Shown here piece after piece: positions 1 through 8,874 of a stretch of DNA of 64,000 nt. Both the position numbers and the translations under genes were made by a program. The stretch comes from Opitutales bacterium UBA2995 (GTDB taxonomy: Bacteria; Verrucomicrobiota; Verrucomicrobiia; Opitutales; UBA2995): NCBI GenBank assembly GCA_002346535.1, contig DDZZ01000009.1, positions 1-64,000 on the forward strand. The letters are read 5' to 3'. The stretch's first letter is position 1, and each line of letters starts with the position of its first letter. Below the pieces are notes generated by a model. It ran no database searches. It was not told where the DNA came from and was given only the letters and a program-made list of their open reading frames with translations.

Positions 1-380
1 GTGCTGGAGGCAGTGAACGCAAAAAAGTAGTAATCCCGGGACAGAAACTCTTGTTGTCGCCTAAAACTGGCGCGACAAGTACAATCGAAACCATCTGCAC
101 AGCAATCTGGGATTCCTTTCCCCAAATATGACTGCCAGATACTGGCGATTTGCTAAAGGGGTCCGGTCATTCTGGTACTTCGATCAAAGCGAACCTGACT
201 TTTGAGTAAGTGTTATGCCTGATTATTTATACCTTTGGAGCACAGCGACTCTCGCCTTGCCATTGGCACTGCAATTGTTACTTATTTTAGGTATAAGTCT
301 TTCCGGGAACAATTGCCGCCCGCAATTTACCTTAATGAATTTAAACGACATCAGCCATGAAACCTAGAGAAATATCATCG
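1..380. other. Left-edge region without a clear gene
   Basis: The first 30 bases read as nine codons followed by TAG on the + strand, so they may be the tail of a gene that begins outside the window; this is too short to test. An ATG at 128 opens a 25-codon frame with no recognisable product. A 7-bp inverted repeat (TTGTCGC at 54-60, GCGACAA at 82-88) has no T-run and is not a convincing terminator. The remainder is presumably leader and promoter sequence for the oxidoreductase that starts at 381. Confidence 0.3.
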
Positions 381-1706
381 ATGAATCGTCGGATCTTTAT
401 ACAGAAATCTGCGATGACTGCCTCTGCCGCAGCCTTGACCTCAGCATTCAGGCCGGGTGTCTATGCGGCGGGCCGTGACGAGTTAAAAATTGGCCTCATC
501 GGCTGCGGTGGCCGAGGAACCGGAGCAACCATGCAGGCGCTCTCAGCCACTGAACACCCTGTCAAACTATGGGCAATGGGGGATCTTTTTGCCGATCAGA
601 TTGAAGCCAGCTACAACATGTTGATTACTGGTGCCAAAGGGCGTTATGATCGTGCGGCTTTCCCTTCCCTTTCCACACAGATGGACGTGCCGGAAGAGCG
701 GCGCTTCAGTGGCTTCGATAATTTCCAGAAAGTGATCGACTCCGGTGTCGACATGGTGATTCTCGCCACGCCTCCCCATTTTCGCCCGCAACATTTCGAG
801 GCGGCGGTTGCGTCGGGCAAACACGTTTTCATGGAAAAACCGGTAGCTGTTGATCCGGTTGGAATTCGCAGAGTCATGGCTGCAGCTGAAGAATCGAAAA
901 AGAAGAAACTTTCGGTCGTAGCGGGAACCCAACGCCGGCACCAAAATCACTACCAGGAAATTTTGAAGCGTGTTCATGATGGTGCAATTGGTGATATCGT
1001 GGCTGGCCAATGTTACTGGAACATGGGTCCTTTGTGGGTAGCTGACTCCAAGAAATACTGGGATAAATACCAGAACGGTGAATGGACTGACATGGAGTAT
1101 CAGTGTCGAAACTGGCTTTTCCACACCTGGCTTTCAGGCGATCATGTTTGCGAACAGCATGTTCACAATATCGACATCATTCACTGGGCTCTTGATACCA
1201 ATCCGGAGATGGTGATGGGTTGCGGCGGTCGCCAGGAGCGCGTGCAGCCTCAGTACGGAAACGGTTACGATCATTTCGCGACCGAGTTAGAATTCCCGAA
1301 TGACGTTCGTGTATCCAGCATGTGCCGTCAACAAACCGGAGCTTCCAACAATGTTTCCGAGCGATTGGTGGGAACAAAGGGTCAGGTTTATCTCGACGGG
1401 AGCAGCGGTCGAATCATTGGTGAAAATCCATACGAATACGATGGCCACAATGCGGATCCCTACGTGCAGGAGCACGCAGTTCTCATCGAAAGTATCCGTA
1501 ACGGCGAAGGGCGAAACGAAGCCGCACAGGTCGCCCGCAGCACCATGAGTGCAATCGCAGGCAGAATGGCTGCTTACACGGGCCGCTCCATGAAATGGGA
1601 CTGGGCTTTCCAAAGATCTGAACTCGACCTAAAACCTGGTAAATACGAGTTTGGAAAATTGCCTGTGGATCCTCCTGCCATTCCTGGTGCGACCAAAGTC
1701 GTTTAA
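381..1706 (+). CDS. Gfo/Idh/MocA-family oxidoreductase, Tat-exported
   Basis: NAD(P)-dependent sugar or inositol oxidoreductase of the Gfo/Idh/MocA family, 441 residues, probably periplasmic. The N-terminus carries a twin-arginine signal (NRRIFIQK) with an Ala-rich h-region. The Rossmann nucleotide loop follows (GLIGCGGRGTG), and the family EKP motif is intact (HVFMEKPVAVD), supplying the conserved lysine. An in-frame ATG at 357 would add eight residues, but 381 puts the Tat motif at the usual distance from the start. It faces a sulfatase on the other strand with a short convergent gap, so it seems to be a single-gene unit. Exported members like this are abundant in PVC bacteria and are thought to oxidise or epimerise sugars from polysaccharides; the substrate is not evident. 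Confidence 0.9.
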   Translation: MNRRIFIQKSAMTASAAALTSAFRPGVYAAGRDELKIGLIGCGGRGTGATMQALSATEHPVKLWAMGDLFADQIEASYNMLITGAKGRYDRAAFPSLSTQMDVPEERRFSGFDNFQKVIDSGVDMVILATPPHFRPQHFEAAVASGKHVFMEKPVAVDPVGIRRVMAAAEESKKKKLSVVAGTQRRHQNHYQEILKRVHDGAIGDIVAGQCYWNMGPLWVADSKKYWDKYQNGEWTDMEYQCRNWLFHTWLSGDHVCEQHVHNIDIIHWALDTNPEMVMGCGGRQERVQPQYGNGYDHFATELEFPNDVRVSSMCRQQTGASNNVSERLVGTKGQVYLDGSSGRIIGENPYEYDGHNADPYVQEHAVLIESIRNGEGRNEAAQVARSTMSAIAGRMAAYTGRSMKWDWAFQRSELDLKPGKYEFGKLPVDPPAIPGATKVV

Positions 1707-1761
1707 TTGGCCAAAGAGAGATTCCCGACCTTCGGTCTCCAAAATTGGAGGAAGAGTGTGA

Positions 1762-3240
1762 TCACCAATCAGTGATGCGGTCCAGCTTATCGTTTGCAAT
1801 TGTCCAGAGTTTCATAAGCATAGAATAACGCATGGCCTGTAAGTCATCTTTGTGAGCTGTTTCAAAGGAGAGGTTGTTTAATTCGTTTGGGTCTTTTTGA
1901 AGGTCGAATAATACTTCGCTACCATTCTTGTGATATGCGTATTTGAACTGGTCCGTTTGAATCATTCGCATCGTGTTGGTTTCCGAGTAAGTGTAATCGC
2001 GGACACGCTTCCCATCTTTAAGGAGTGGCCAGAGTGATACTCCATTGACGAAACGAGGTGTGGGTGCTCCAGCGGCTTGGAGGAGTGTAGGCATGACGTC
2101 TACTGAACTGACCAAGTCGTCGACGACTCCGCGGGCAGGTATGTCGGGACCGACAATCACAAATGGGACAGTATAAACAGTTTTATACGGGTAAGAGTTT
2201 TTACTGTTTTGTCCGTGGTCGCCCAAGTGATCTCCATGATCGCTGGTGATGGCGATAACGGTGTTTTTATAAATGCCTTCCCTTTTTAGTGTATGGACCA
2301 TCGCACCAATCCACCGGTCGACATCGGTAACCATGCCATAGAAGCATTGGCGGTAGTGCTTCCAGTATTCCGGATCAAAGTCGTCCTCCACGGCATTGGA
2401 ATTTTGATAGGATTCTGGCAGTTTTTTAAGTTGTTCCTCTGTTTCGATGATGAGAGGCGGAAAGGTCTTGTCTTTGTATTTGTTGTAATCTCGTTCGGGG
2501 GGATTGAGTGGCGGGTGTGGAGCGTAAAACCCGGCATGCAAGAAAAAGGGACGGCCTGCGTTTCTTTTGATGAAGCGAATGGATTGATCCCCAACATATC
2601 CCGCCTGAGTCCACTCGGGCTTTCCTTGAAAGACTCTGGCCATGTCTTTGCGGTAAAGAGGCAGGCCGAGGTCGCCTGCTTCACGCGCCTCCGGACCTTT
2701 GGCTTCCAACCATCTTCCGTAGTCATCGTCATAACAACCTGGCTCGTCGGTAAGTAGCATTTCGTCGAAGGCATAGGCCGGGTGAGGTCCGCGATGATCG
2801 CGTTCTTTGTGCGGCCAGAAATGCAGTTTTCCGATTTGCCCGGTGAAGTAGCCAGCGTCTCTAAGCACATGTTGAATGCAGACCTCGTCTTCCGACACTG
2901 GAACGCCATTAGTCAGCACGCCATGGTTTTGCGGAAAGCGTCCGCTGAACAAGCTAGCTCGACTGGGCATACACGCATTGGCGGCAATCTGGTGTCTGAG
3001 AAAGGATTGACCTTCCTCTACCAAGTTATCCATGTGGGGTGTAACCATATGGGGAAACCCATTGGCCGCGATATTGTCGATCCGCATATGGTCGAGCGTA
3101 ATCAATATTATATTGGGCTGGTCTCCGATAGTTCGTTTTACCGATTGGTACAGCCGGTCCTTGTAGAGCGGTTCATTAGCATGTACTGGAATTGCTAATA
3201 CCAGAAATAAAACCCAAAGAAGATGAAGTCTTTTGTTCAT
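1762..3240 (-). CDS. Secreted S1-family sulfatase
   Basis: Formylglycine-dependent sulfatase of 492 residues that would hydrolyse sulfate esters, most likely on polysaccharide fragments, in the periplasm or outside the cell. Residues 1-21 form a Sec signal peptide ending near HANEPL. The metal-binding start of the fold is seen as NIILITLDHMR, and the modification motif CMPSR (Cys90) is canonical, so an anaerobic or aerobic sulfatase maturase should convert Cys90 to formylglycine. Later metal-site residues appear in ITSDHGDHLGDHG. The C-terminal YSETNTMRMIQTDQFKYAYH stretch is typical of choline-sulfatase-like and iduronate-like S1 enzymes. It stands alone and converges on the oxidoreductase to its left. 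Confidence 0.93.
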   Translation of the reverse strand: MNKRLHLLWVLFLVLAIPVHANEPLYKDRLYQSVKRTIGDQPNIILITLDHMRIDNIAANGFPHMVTPHMDNLVEEGQSFLRHQIAANACMPSRASLFSGRFPQNHGVLTNGVPVSEDEVCIQHVLRDAGYFTGQIGKLHFWPHKERDHRGPHPAYAFDEMLLTDEPGCYDDDYGRWLEAKGPEAREAGDLGLPLYRKDMARVFQGKPEWTQAGYVGDQSIRFIKRNAGRPFFLHAGFYAPHPPLNPPERDYNKYKDKTFPPLIIETEEQLKKLPESYQNSNAVEDDFDPEYWKHYRQCFYGMVTDVDRWIGAMVHTLKREGIYKNTVIAITSDHGDHLGDHGQNSKNSYPYKTVYTVPFVIVGPDIPARGVVDDLVSSVDVMPTLLQAAGAPTPRFVNGVSLWPLLKDGKRVRDYTYSETNTMRMIQTDQFKYAYHKNGSEVLFDLQKDPNELNNLSFETAHKDDLQAMRYSMLMKLWTIANDKLDRITDW

Positions 3241-3380
3241 AGGAATTGTGTGGTGTATGAAATGAAAATAGATACTGCCATTAGGTCAAGGGAGTTGAAA
3301 TGTTCTGAATTGGTATGGAATATTTTGGATAAGATAGGTCTTCCTTTGTTTATGAGTGCTTCTCCCAAGACTCTCATTTT

Positions 3381-3853
3381 TTGATTTCGTTTTACTGCTT
3401 CAACATCTTTGTTGAAGCCTATGCTGTCCGACCTTCCAAATCGAGCATCCTGCTTGTGATAGTGGATGGCATGGGGATTTGCGATACCAGTGCTTAACTC
3501 GGTAAGTGATTAATGCTAGCACGGAGTACCCCAGTGGGTTTAATGGCAATCGGATCAAGTCTTTGGAAAGCATTAGTTTGCTTTCTTATATCCAGGCAAA
3601 AGAAACCGAGCAAATGAATCGGTCCTTTATTGCCAGCATGAAAAACCATTCATCCATACGGTCTGGGGATTGGAATTTAGTTACTAATAATGACCACTCA
3701 GATGAACCTTGGGAGCTATACAATTTCTCGGATGACCGGTGTGATGTGCACAATGTTGCCTCACAGCTTCCTGAGATTACCGAACAACTTCATAATCGTT
3801 GGATGCAATGGGCGCGGGATGTGAACGCGATCCCGTTTCCTGAAAATCGGTAA
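3381..3853 (+). pseudogene. Arylsulfatase remnant with large internal deletion
   Basis: Two ends of one sulfatase gene lie side by side. Bases 3381-3496 read through a signal-like stretch into SSILLVIVDGMGICDTSA and then a stop, which matches the start of S1 arylsulfatases (usually NILLIVVDDMGYSD). Bases 3506-3853 read in another frame as the family C-terminus, with YPSGFNGNRIKSLESISL, then SGDWNLV and DEPWELYNFSDDRCDVHN. Roughly 350 residues that should lie between, including the Cys-x-Pro-x-Arg motif, are gone. The second frame has an ATG, so a gene finder may call it as a 115-residue protein, but it lacks every catalytic residue. I read it as a dead gene made by one deletion plus point decay. 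Confidence 0.75.
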
Positions 3854-3883
3854 ACGCTGGACATCTTTCGTTCTGCCTTCGGC

Positions 3884-4744
3884 TTAGTAAAAGAATGTTT
3901 GGGCCCGTTTAAGTGCGGAGGGGAATGAGATGCCGGATAGGTCTATTAGGAGTTCGCGAATCTGAAGAACAGATTTTCGAAGGGCCAGTCCGTCTTGAGC
4001 AAGTACCTTGATCCCAAGACCACCTTCGCGGAGAGGGCTGGCGCCGACAGCCACTTCACCAGATGAGAGGTTGTTAAGTGGTTCGATGATATTTGAGATG
4101 GATTGAGGAGTTAGGAAGTAAATGCTGACATATGGTCCTGTAGGGAACCAGTTTCGCCAGTCGGGTACGTCATTGTTCCTCGGATGGACTTGAAAATTTT
4201 CATAAGTAAGAAGCGCTCCCAAACGATAAATACGCAATTGGGAGTGCCAGAAATCAAATTCAAATGATTCGCCATAGGTAGTGCGGCCGGGAGATATTAT
4301 TTCGGTGAGCAATAGGGTGCCGGATGCCTCTACTTCAACCTTTGTGATCTGCTTTAGTTTTGAGGCGGACTGAAGAACGAGAGGTGCCGGCCAAACTTCG
4401 AGTACCGCGTCATCGCTCACCCGATAGTGTTGTTGAATGATCGCTTTGCCTTCTGGCATTTTGTGGACGCGGCATGCGGCAGGACTGATGAGCGCGGCTT
4501 TAGCTCCTTTTCCCACCGTACATTCAACCTTCAATTGATCGTCTTGCAACAATCCGGCGGTGGGGCTGGTGAGCAAATTGATGGCCCAAGAGTTTTCGTG
4601 GTAAGTTTTGGCTATGTGCAGGGGAGGGCGGACCCACTGGTCTATTAGGGAGGTACTGTTATCCGTTGACTCATAACGCAGTCGAACCCCACCCTGTACT
4701 GCCGGGCGCTGAGGTTGAGTCAGTTCTGTTTCGGCTAAGGCCAT
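3884..4744 (-). CDS. ureD: Urease accessory protein UreD
   Basis: UreD (UreH) scaffold of the urease activation complex, 286 residues. It binds the urease apoprotein and, with UreF and UreG, delivers CO2 and nickel to the active site in the cytoplasm. Family features include RLRYESTDN near the start, the NSWAINLLTSPTAGLLQDD segment and LIDLSGISFPS at the end. An in-frame ATG 93 bases upstream exists, but it would read through the ureG coding end. I chose 4744 because its ATG overlaps the ureG stop by one base (TAATG), as expected for coupled translation. ureD is last in the operon here, whereas in many bacteria it is first. Confidence 0.92.
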   Translation of the reverse strand: MALAETELTQPQRPAVQGGVRLRYESTDNSTSLIDQWVRPPLHIAKTYHENSWAINLLTSPTAGLLQDDQLKVECTVGKGAKAALISPAACRVHKMPEGKAIIQQHYRVSDDAVLEVWPAPLVLQSASKLKQITKVEVEASGTLLLTEIISPGRTTYGESFEFDFWHSQLRIYRLGALLTYENFQVHPRNNDVPDWRNWFPTGPYVSIYFLTPQSISNIIEPLNNLSSGEVAVGASPLREGGLGIKVLAQDGLALRKSVLQIRELLIDLSGISFPSALKRAQTFFY

Positions 4745-5388
4745 TAAGTCTGCGCAGTTGCTTGCAATGGGAAGAAGCATTCGCGTTCCAGCCATTCGAC
4801 AACGTCTTCCAGGCCCTTTCGGCTTTTGAGGTCGCAAAAGAGGTAGGGACGATCCTCCCGCATTTTCTTGGAGTCCCGATCCATAACCTTAAGGTCAGCA
4901 CCTACATAGGTAGCGAGCTCGATCTTATTTATGATCATGAGATCAGAAAAGCGAATCGCGGGGCCACCTTTGCGAGGGATCTTGTCTCCTTGGGAAACAT
5001 CAATGACATAGATAAACGCATCGACCAGCTCAGGTGAGAATGTGGCTGACAAATTGTCACCCCCGCTTTCCAGAAACACTACCTGGGCTTGGGGGAACTG
5101 CATTGTCAGACTATCGATGGCGGCCTCGTTCATACTCGTATCATCCCGAATCGCAGTGTGGGGACATCCGCCTGTTTCCACTCCCAGAATGCGCCCTGCA
5201 TCCAGTGGACTGTTTTTGACGAGAAACTCCGCATCTTCCTTAGTATAAATGTCATTTGTAATAGCCACGAGTTCATACTTCTCGTTCAAAGATTCAACCA
5301 GCCGAAGAAGCAGCATCGTTTTTCCAGATCCGACCGGGCCACCAATGCCCACCCGGACCGGGCGTGGAGTTGTTTGTGTTTTAGACAT
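4744..5388 (-). CDS. ureG: Urease accessory GTPase UreG
   Basis: SIMIBI-class GTPase that powers nickel insertion into urease, 214 residues. The P-loop is GPVGSGKT near residue 17. The nickel-binding Cys-Pro-His motif is seen in GVETGGCPHTAIRDD, and INKIEL supplies the NKxD-like base-recognition step. An upstream ATG (5439) would add 17 residues that do not belong to the family, so the start at 5388 (MSKTQTT) is preferred. The stop overlaps the ureD start by one base. The 154-base gap to ureF is unusually large for this operon and contains a REP-like half palindrome at 5464-5488. Confidence 0.95.
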   Translation of the reverse strand: MSKTQTTPRPVRVGIGGPVGSGKTMLLLRLVESLNEKYELVAITNDIYTKEDAEFLVKNSPLDAGRILGVETGGCPHTAIRDDTSMNEAAIDSLTMQFPQAQVVFLESGGDNLSATFSPELVDAFIYVIDVSQGDKIPRKGGPAIRFSDLMIINKIELATYVGADLKVMDRDSKKMREDRPYLFCDLKSRKGLEDVVEWLERECFFPLQATAQT

Positions 5389-5463
5389 GGAATTATCAAT
5401 TAATGGTTCTTTAACCGCCCACTGCGTTAGAGACTTCATAGGAAAAGGAGCGAAACTTAATCC

Positions 5464-5488
5464 AATCGCCGCTGAAGCAGTTCCTACA
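5464..5488. repeat. REP-like half palindrome in the ureF-ureG gap
   Basis: This 25-mer, read on the - strand, matches the arm consensus TGTAGGAGCGGCTTTAGC seen at 6259-6325 and 15342-15404 at about 21 of 25 positions. It also shares the inner flank GAAACTnAATnnAATCG with the 15342-15404 copy, so the two descend from the same element. The opposite arm (about 5440-5458) has decayed. I infer a degenerate REPIN-type element. Confidence 0.6.
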
Positions 5489-5542
5489 ATTTGTCCATTT
5501 GGGATTGGAAGTCATATATTGTGTTTTTTTCGCCACAAAACA

Positions 5543-6250
5543 TCATGAGATGAATAGCCTTGAGAAGGCGGTGGCGTGTTGAGCGCAGGCGATGTCGAAT
5601 GCTGGTGCAAACCAACCGGCGTTCTCTCGTGTTACGCTCATTGATTGATCAACCCACTCGGGTAGTTTATCGAGTCCAGCCTGTAATGTGGACTGTGCCG
5701 ACTCAGGGCCTATCCGTAAAAGTTTAATGGAGGCGGAAGCGTAATTGGCCAGGGTTTGATATCCATAGGCCAGAAGACCGGACCGTTCTGGAACCTTAAC
5801 GACTTCAAACTGTAATGCTGTGACAGCCAAGTGGTGGCCGAATAACTTGCCGTCTTCCAATTGCCGGCGATAATCATCTACTACCGAATTTTGCCAAAGC
5901 TTTTGAAGTAGGCGGAGTCGGCCTCGGCCCTGTTTGAGGCTGGCTTCCCGAATTTCCGAGGCCCATTTCCAGGCGTCGATTTCTTGTTCAAGGTCAGCGA
6001 GACCAGTCAGGTTTTTTTCCTGTAATAATGTGCGGGCAAATCTTAAATAAGGAAGATCCAGGCGAGCCAGAGCTGGCCCCCCATGCTCTAAAAAGAACTC
6101 TAACAGGTCATCCCCTGATTTGTATCCACAGGTAGCTACCCATTGTTCCAGGCCCATTGAATGCGCATATGCGCCCGTTGGAAATAATGGATCCGAGACT
6201 TGGAGAAGCGATGCCACCCAGTTTTGGTCCTGTAGCTCATTTGAATTCAT
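5543..6250 (-). CDS. ureF: Urease accessory protein UreF
   Basis: UreF, the all-helical accessory protein that links UreD and UreG and gates GTP hydrolysis during urease maturation; 235 residues, near the usual length. The N-terminal signature DPLFPTGAYAHSMGLE corresponds to the family FPTGxxxHSxGLE block. The C-terminal part contains the conserved helix ending FDIACAQHATAFSRLFIS, whose tail normally docks on UreD. The ATG at 6250 is the only sensible start. A 95-base gap holding a REPIN separates it from ureE, so it may need its own ribosome binding site. Confidence 0.93.
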   Translation of the reverse strand: MNSNELQDQNWVASLLQVSDPLFPTGAYAHSMGLEQWVATCGYKSGDDLLEFFLEHGGPALARLDLPYLRFARTLLQEKNLTGLADLEQEIDAWKWASEIREASLKQGRGRLRLLQKLWQNSVVDDYRRQLEDGKLFGHHLAVTALQFEVVKVPERSGLLAYGYQTLANYASASIKLLRIGPESAQSTLQAGLDKLPEWVDQSMSVTRENAGWFAPAFDIACAQHATAFSRLFIS

Positions 6251-6258
6251 TGTATTTT

Positions 6259-6325
6259 TGTAGGAGCGGTTTTAGGCCGCAATCGCTCGTTACAGTAAAA
6301 ATCGCGGCATAAAGCCGCTCCTACA
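6259..6325. repeat. REPIN-type inverted repeat between ureE and ureF
   Basis: Two 25-base arms face each other around a short spacer. The left arm begins TGTAGGAGCGGTTTTAGGCC (6259-6285) and the right arm is its near-perfect reverse complement, ending GGCATAAAGCCGCTCCTACA at 6325. They match at about 22 of 25 positions and would fold into a long hairpin in the urease mRNA. It resembles the REP/REPIN elements that RAYT transposases mobilise in other bacteria; no such transposase is in the window. Confidence 0.8.
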
Positions 6326-6345
6326 GAGTCGAAAGTTTGCTTCAT

Positions 6346-6831
6346 TTACTGGTGATGATGTTTTGCGTGTTCGTGCGAGTTGGTATGTGCATGTGTGTGG
6401 TTATGGTCATGGGATTGACCGTCGGACTTATTCGGTTGAAAAATTCGGGTTACGCGCTCGAAAGAAATGGATTCACGATCGAGCATTTGCTCAACCGCAA
6501 AATCGTCCTGAACAAGGATGCCCTCGTCAGTGAATGCAGCCTTGAAATGGAGATTTCCAATCATCCAACCTAGCCAGGCGGCATCTTTGCCCTCCCCCAG
6601 AGCGATGATTAAGCAGGATTCAGTCCTTTGTTTGATCATGTAAGCAGTTTCCGACTCGACCAACACACAATCCCCGTGGTTGAGGGCTTCCGGTACATCA
6701 AAACCGAAATCCGTACCATCGGTGGCTTTTCCCCGCCAGCGTTTGCGGGCGAGTTTATGACGATCGACCGGAATTGCTACATGATCATCATGATAAGGTA
6801 CAGGGTTTAATACTTCAGTTATTAAATGCAT
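6346..6831 (-). CDS. ureE: Urease accessory nickel chaperone UreE
   Basis: UreE metallochaperone that hands nickel to UreG, 161 residues. The body contains an N-terminal peptide-binding-like domain and the LGWMIGNLHFKAAFTDEGIL region with the conserved nickel-interface histidine (GNLH). The C-terminus is a histidine-rich tail (HDHNHTHAHTNSHEHAKHHH), a nickel-storage extension found only in some UreE proteins. An ATG 69 bases upstream lies inside ureC, so the start at 6831, one base after the ureC stop, is preferred. This places ureE in the same translational unit as ureABC. Confidence 0.93.
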   Translation of the reverse strand: MHLITEVLNPVPYHDDHVAIPVDRHKLARKRWRGKATDGTDFGFDVPEALNHGDCVLVESETAYMIKQRTESCLIIALGEGKDAAWLGWMIGNLHFKAAFTDEGILVQDDFAVEQMLDRESISFERVTRIFQPNKSDGQSHDHNHTHAHTNSHEHAKHHHQ

Positions 6832-6832
6832 A

Positions 6833-8566
6833 TTAGAATAGGAAGTAACGTTGAGCCATGGGTAGTTCGGTGGCTGGCTCACAGGTGAGAACTTCACCAT
6901 CGGCAGTCACCGTGTATGTCTCGGGGTCCACATTTATGTCAGGCAGATAGTCGTTTAAGACCATGTCGTGTTTGGAGATTTTTCGAGTGTTGGCTACCGG
7001 GCAAATAATTTTCTCGAGCCCCAAGTCATCGGCAACATCTGCTTCAGCAGCGGCTTGACTTACAAAGCTAATCGACGTCCGAAGATTGGCTTTGCCGAAT
7101 GATGCAAACTGCGGACGGTAGTACATCGGTTGAGGAGTCGGGATGGAAGCATTAGGATCGCCCATGTTGGCCAGAGCAATCATTCCACCTTTCAAGACTA
7201 GCTCGGGTTTTACGCCGAAGAAGGCCGGTTTGAAGACGACTATATCGGCGAGCTTGCCAACCTCAAGGCTCCCAACATCTGCGGTTGTGCCGCAGGCAAT
7301 TGAAGGGTTGATGGTATATTTGGCGATATAACGTAGCACCCGGTAGTTGTCGGCTAAGGTGTGAATGGTTGATTCCAATTTCCCGAACTGTTTCTTCATC
7401 TTGTCTGCCGTTTGCCAGGTGCGAACCAAAACTTCGCCTACACGGCCCATGGCCTGGCTGTCACTTGACATGATTGAAATGGCACCCCGGTCATGCAGGA
7501 TGTCTTCTGCCGCAATCGTTTGTGGACGAATCCGTGATTCTGCAAAGGCTATGTCTTCAGGGATTTTGGAGTCTAAATGATGGCAAACCATGAGCATATC
7601 GAGGTGCTCATCGATGGTGTTGACGGTGAAGGGACGTGTTGGGTTTGTAGAGGATGGGAGGACATTGGCTTCGCCGCAGACCTTAAGTATATCGGGTGCG
7701 TGTCCTCCTCCGGCACCTTCCGAGTGAAAGGTGTGAATAACACGATCCTTGAAAGCCTTGATTGTTGTTTCCACGAAGCCGGATTCGTTGAGAGTATCAG
7801 TATGGATAGCGACTTGGACATCCATCTCGTCCGCAACAGTAAGACAATGATCGATAGCGCTCGGTGTGGTTCCCCAATCTTCGTGTAATTTCAATCCCAT
7901 GGCACCGGCGGCGACCTGTTCCCGCAGGGAGTCCAGGTTGGATGAGTTTCCTTTGCCCATGAAGCCGAGGTTCATGGGAAAGGCATCTGCCGATTCGAGC
8001 ATTTTGTGTATGTTCCACGGACCCGGTGTACAGGTTGTTGCGTTGGTCCCGGTCGCAGCTCCTGTTCCACCACCCGTCATAGTTGTGATTCCACTCGCTA
8101 GCGCCTCATCAATTTGTTGTGGGCAGATGAAGTGGATGTGAGAATCAAAACCTCCGGCAGTAACGATGTGGCCTTCCGCAGCGATGACCTCTGTTCCAGC
8201 GCCGATGACCATGCCCTCTGTAATGCCGGACTGAATGAGTGGATTTCCGGCGTGACCAACACCAGCAATGCGTCCGTCTTTGACTCCGATATCGGCCTTA
8301 ATGATGCCGAGGATGGGATCGATAATCGTTGCATTGGTCAGGACAAGGTCGAGGCTGTCCCTACTCGTGGCCAGCGGTGATTGGCCCATTCCATCGCGGA
8401 TCACTTTGCCGCCACCAAATTTGACCTCATTTCCATATCCGGCTGCCTCGGCGATGAGGTCCTTCTCAACCTCAATAAAAAGGTCGGTGTCCGCGAGGCG
8501 AACCTGGTCACCCACGGTAGGACCGAACATCTCGGCGTATTGTTTGCGGGTGAAATCCAGACTCAT
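6833..8566 (-). CDS. ureC: Urease alpha subunit
   Basis: Catalytic subunit of urease, which hydrolyses urea to ammonia and carbamate in the cytoplasm; 577 residues. All active-site residues are present with a constant +9 offset from the Klebsiella enzyme: His143 and His145 (DSHIHF), carbamylated Lys226 (GAMGLKLHED), His255 (AIHTDT), His281, catalytic His329 (MVCHHLD) and Asp369 (MSSDSQAMG). The mobile-flap segment VCHH is intact, so the enzyme should be active when nickel is loaded. The ATG overlaps the ureB stop by four bases (ATGA). No urea ABC transporter, urea channel or nickel importer is encoded nearby. Confidence 0.97.
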   Translation of the reverse strand: MSLDFTRKQYAEMFGPTVGDQVRLADTDLFIEVEKDLIAEAAGYGNEVKFGGGKVIRDGMGQSPLATSRDSLDLVLTNATIIDPILGIIKADIGVKDGRIAGVGHAGNPLIQSGITEGMVIGAGTEVIAAEGHIVTAGGFDSHIHFICPQQIDEALASGITTMTGGGTGAATGTNATTCTPGPWNIHKMLESADAFPMNLGFMGKGNSSNLDSLREQVAAGAMGLKLHEDWGTTPSAIDHCLTVADEMDVQVAIHTDTLNESGFVETTIKAFKDRVIHTFHSEGAGGGHAPDILKVCGEANVLPSSTNPTRPFTVNTIDEHLDMLMVCHHLDSKIPEDIAFAESRIRPQTIAAEDILHDRGAISIMSSDSQAMGRVGEVLVRTWQTADKMKKQFGKLESTIHTLADNYRVLRYIAKYTINPSIACGTTADVGSLEVGKLADIVVFKPAFFGVKPELVLKGGMIALANMGDPNASIPTPQPMYYRPQFASFGKANLRTSISFVSQAAAEADVADDLGLEKIICPVANTRKISKHDMVLNDYLPDINVDPETYTVTADGEVLTCEPATELPMAQRYFLF

Positions 8567-8874
8567 AGCGCTCGATCCACTTTATTATTTAGTCCATGAA
8601 CCTCGCGACTGCCGGCTAGAGCTACGAGTTCAACCTCGCGGATATCTCCTGGTTCAAATCGTACCGCAGTGCCGGCGGCAATGTTGAGGCGAAATCCGCG
8701 AGCAGCTTCCCTTTCGAATTCCAATCCTTCATTGACCTCGTAAAAATGAAAATGACTACCCACCTGTATAGGCCGGTCACCAGTGTTACTTACTTTTACG
8801 GACTTGGTTTCAAGGTTAGGGTTACCGGAAAGGATCGCATCCGGATCTGAAAATCTATATTCTCCTGGAATCAT
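8563..8874 (-). CDS. ureB: Urease beta subunit
   Basis: Small structural subunit of the three-subunit bacterial urease, 103 residues, the usual size. It starts MIPGEYRFSD and contains the family block VSNTGDRPIQVGSHFHFYEV followed by AAGTAVRFEPGD. It packs between alpha and gamma subunits in the (alpha-beta-gamma)3 assembly. Four-base ATGA overlaps with ureA upstream and ureC downstream show tight translational coupling that would keep subunit ratios equal. Confidence 0.96.
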   Translation of the reverse strand: MIPGEYRFSDPDAILSGNPNLETKSVKVSNTGDRPIQVGSHFHFYEVNEGLEFEREAARGFRLNIAAGTAVRFEPGDIREVELVALAGSREVHGLNNKVDRAL

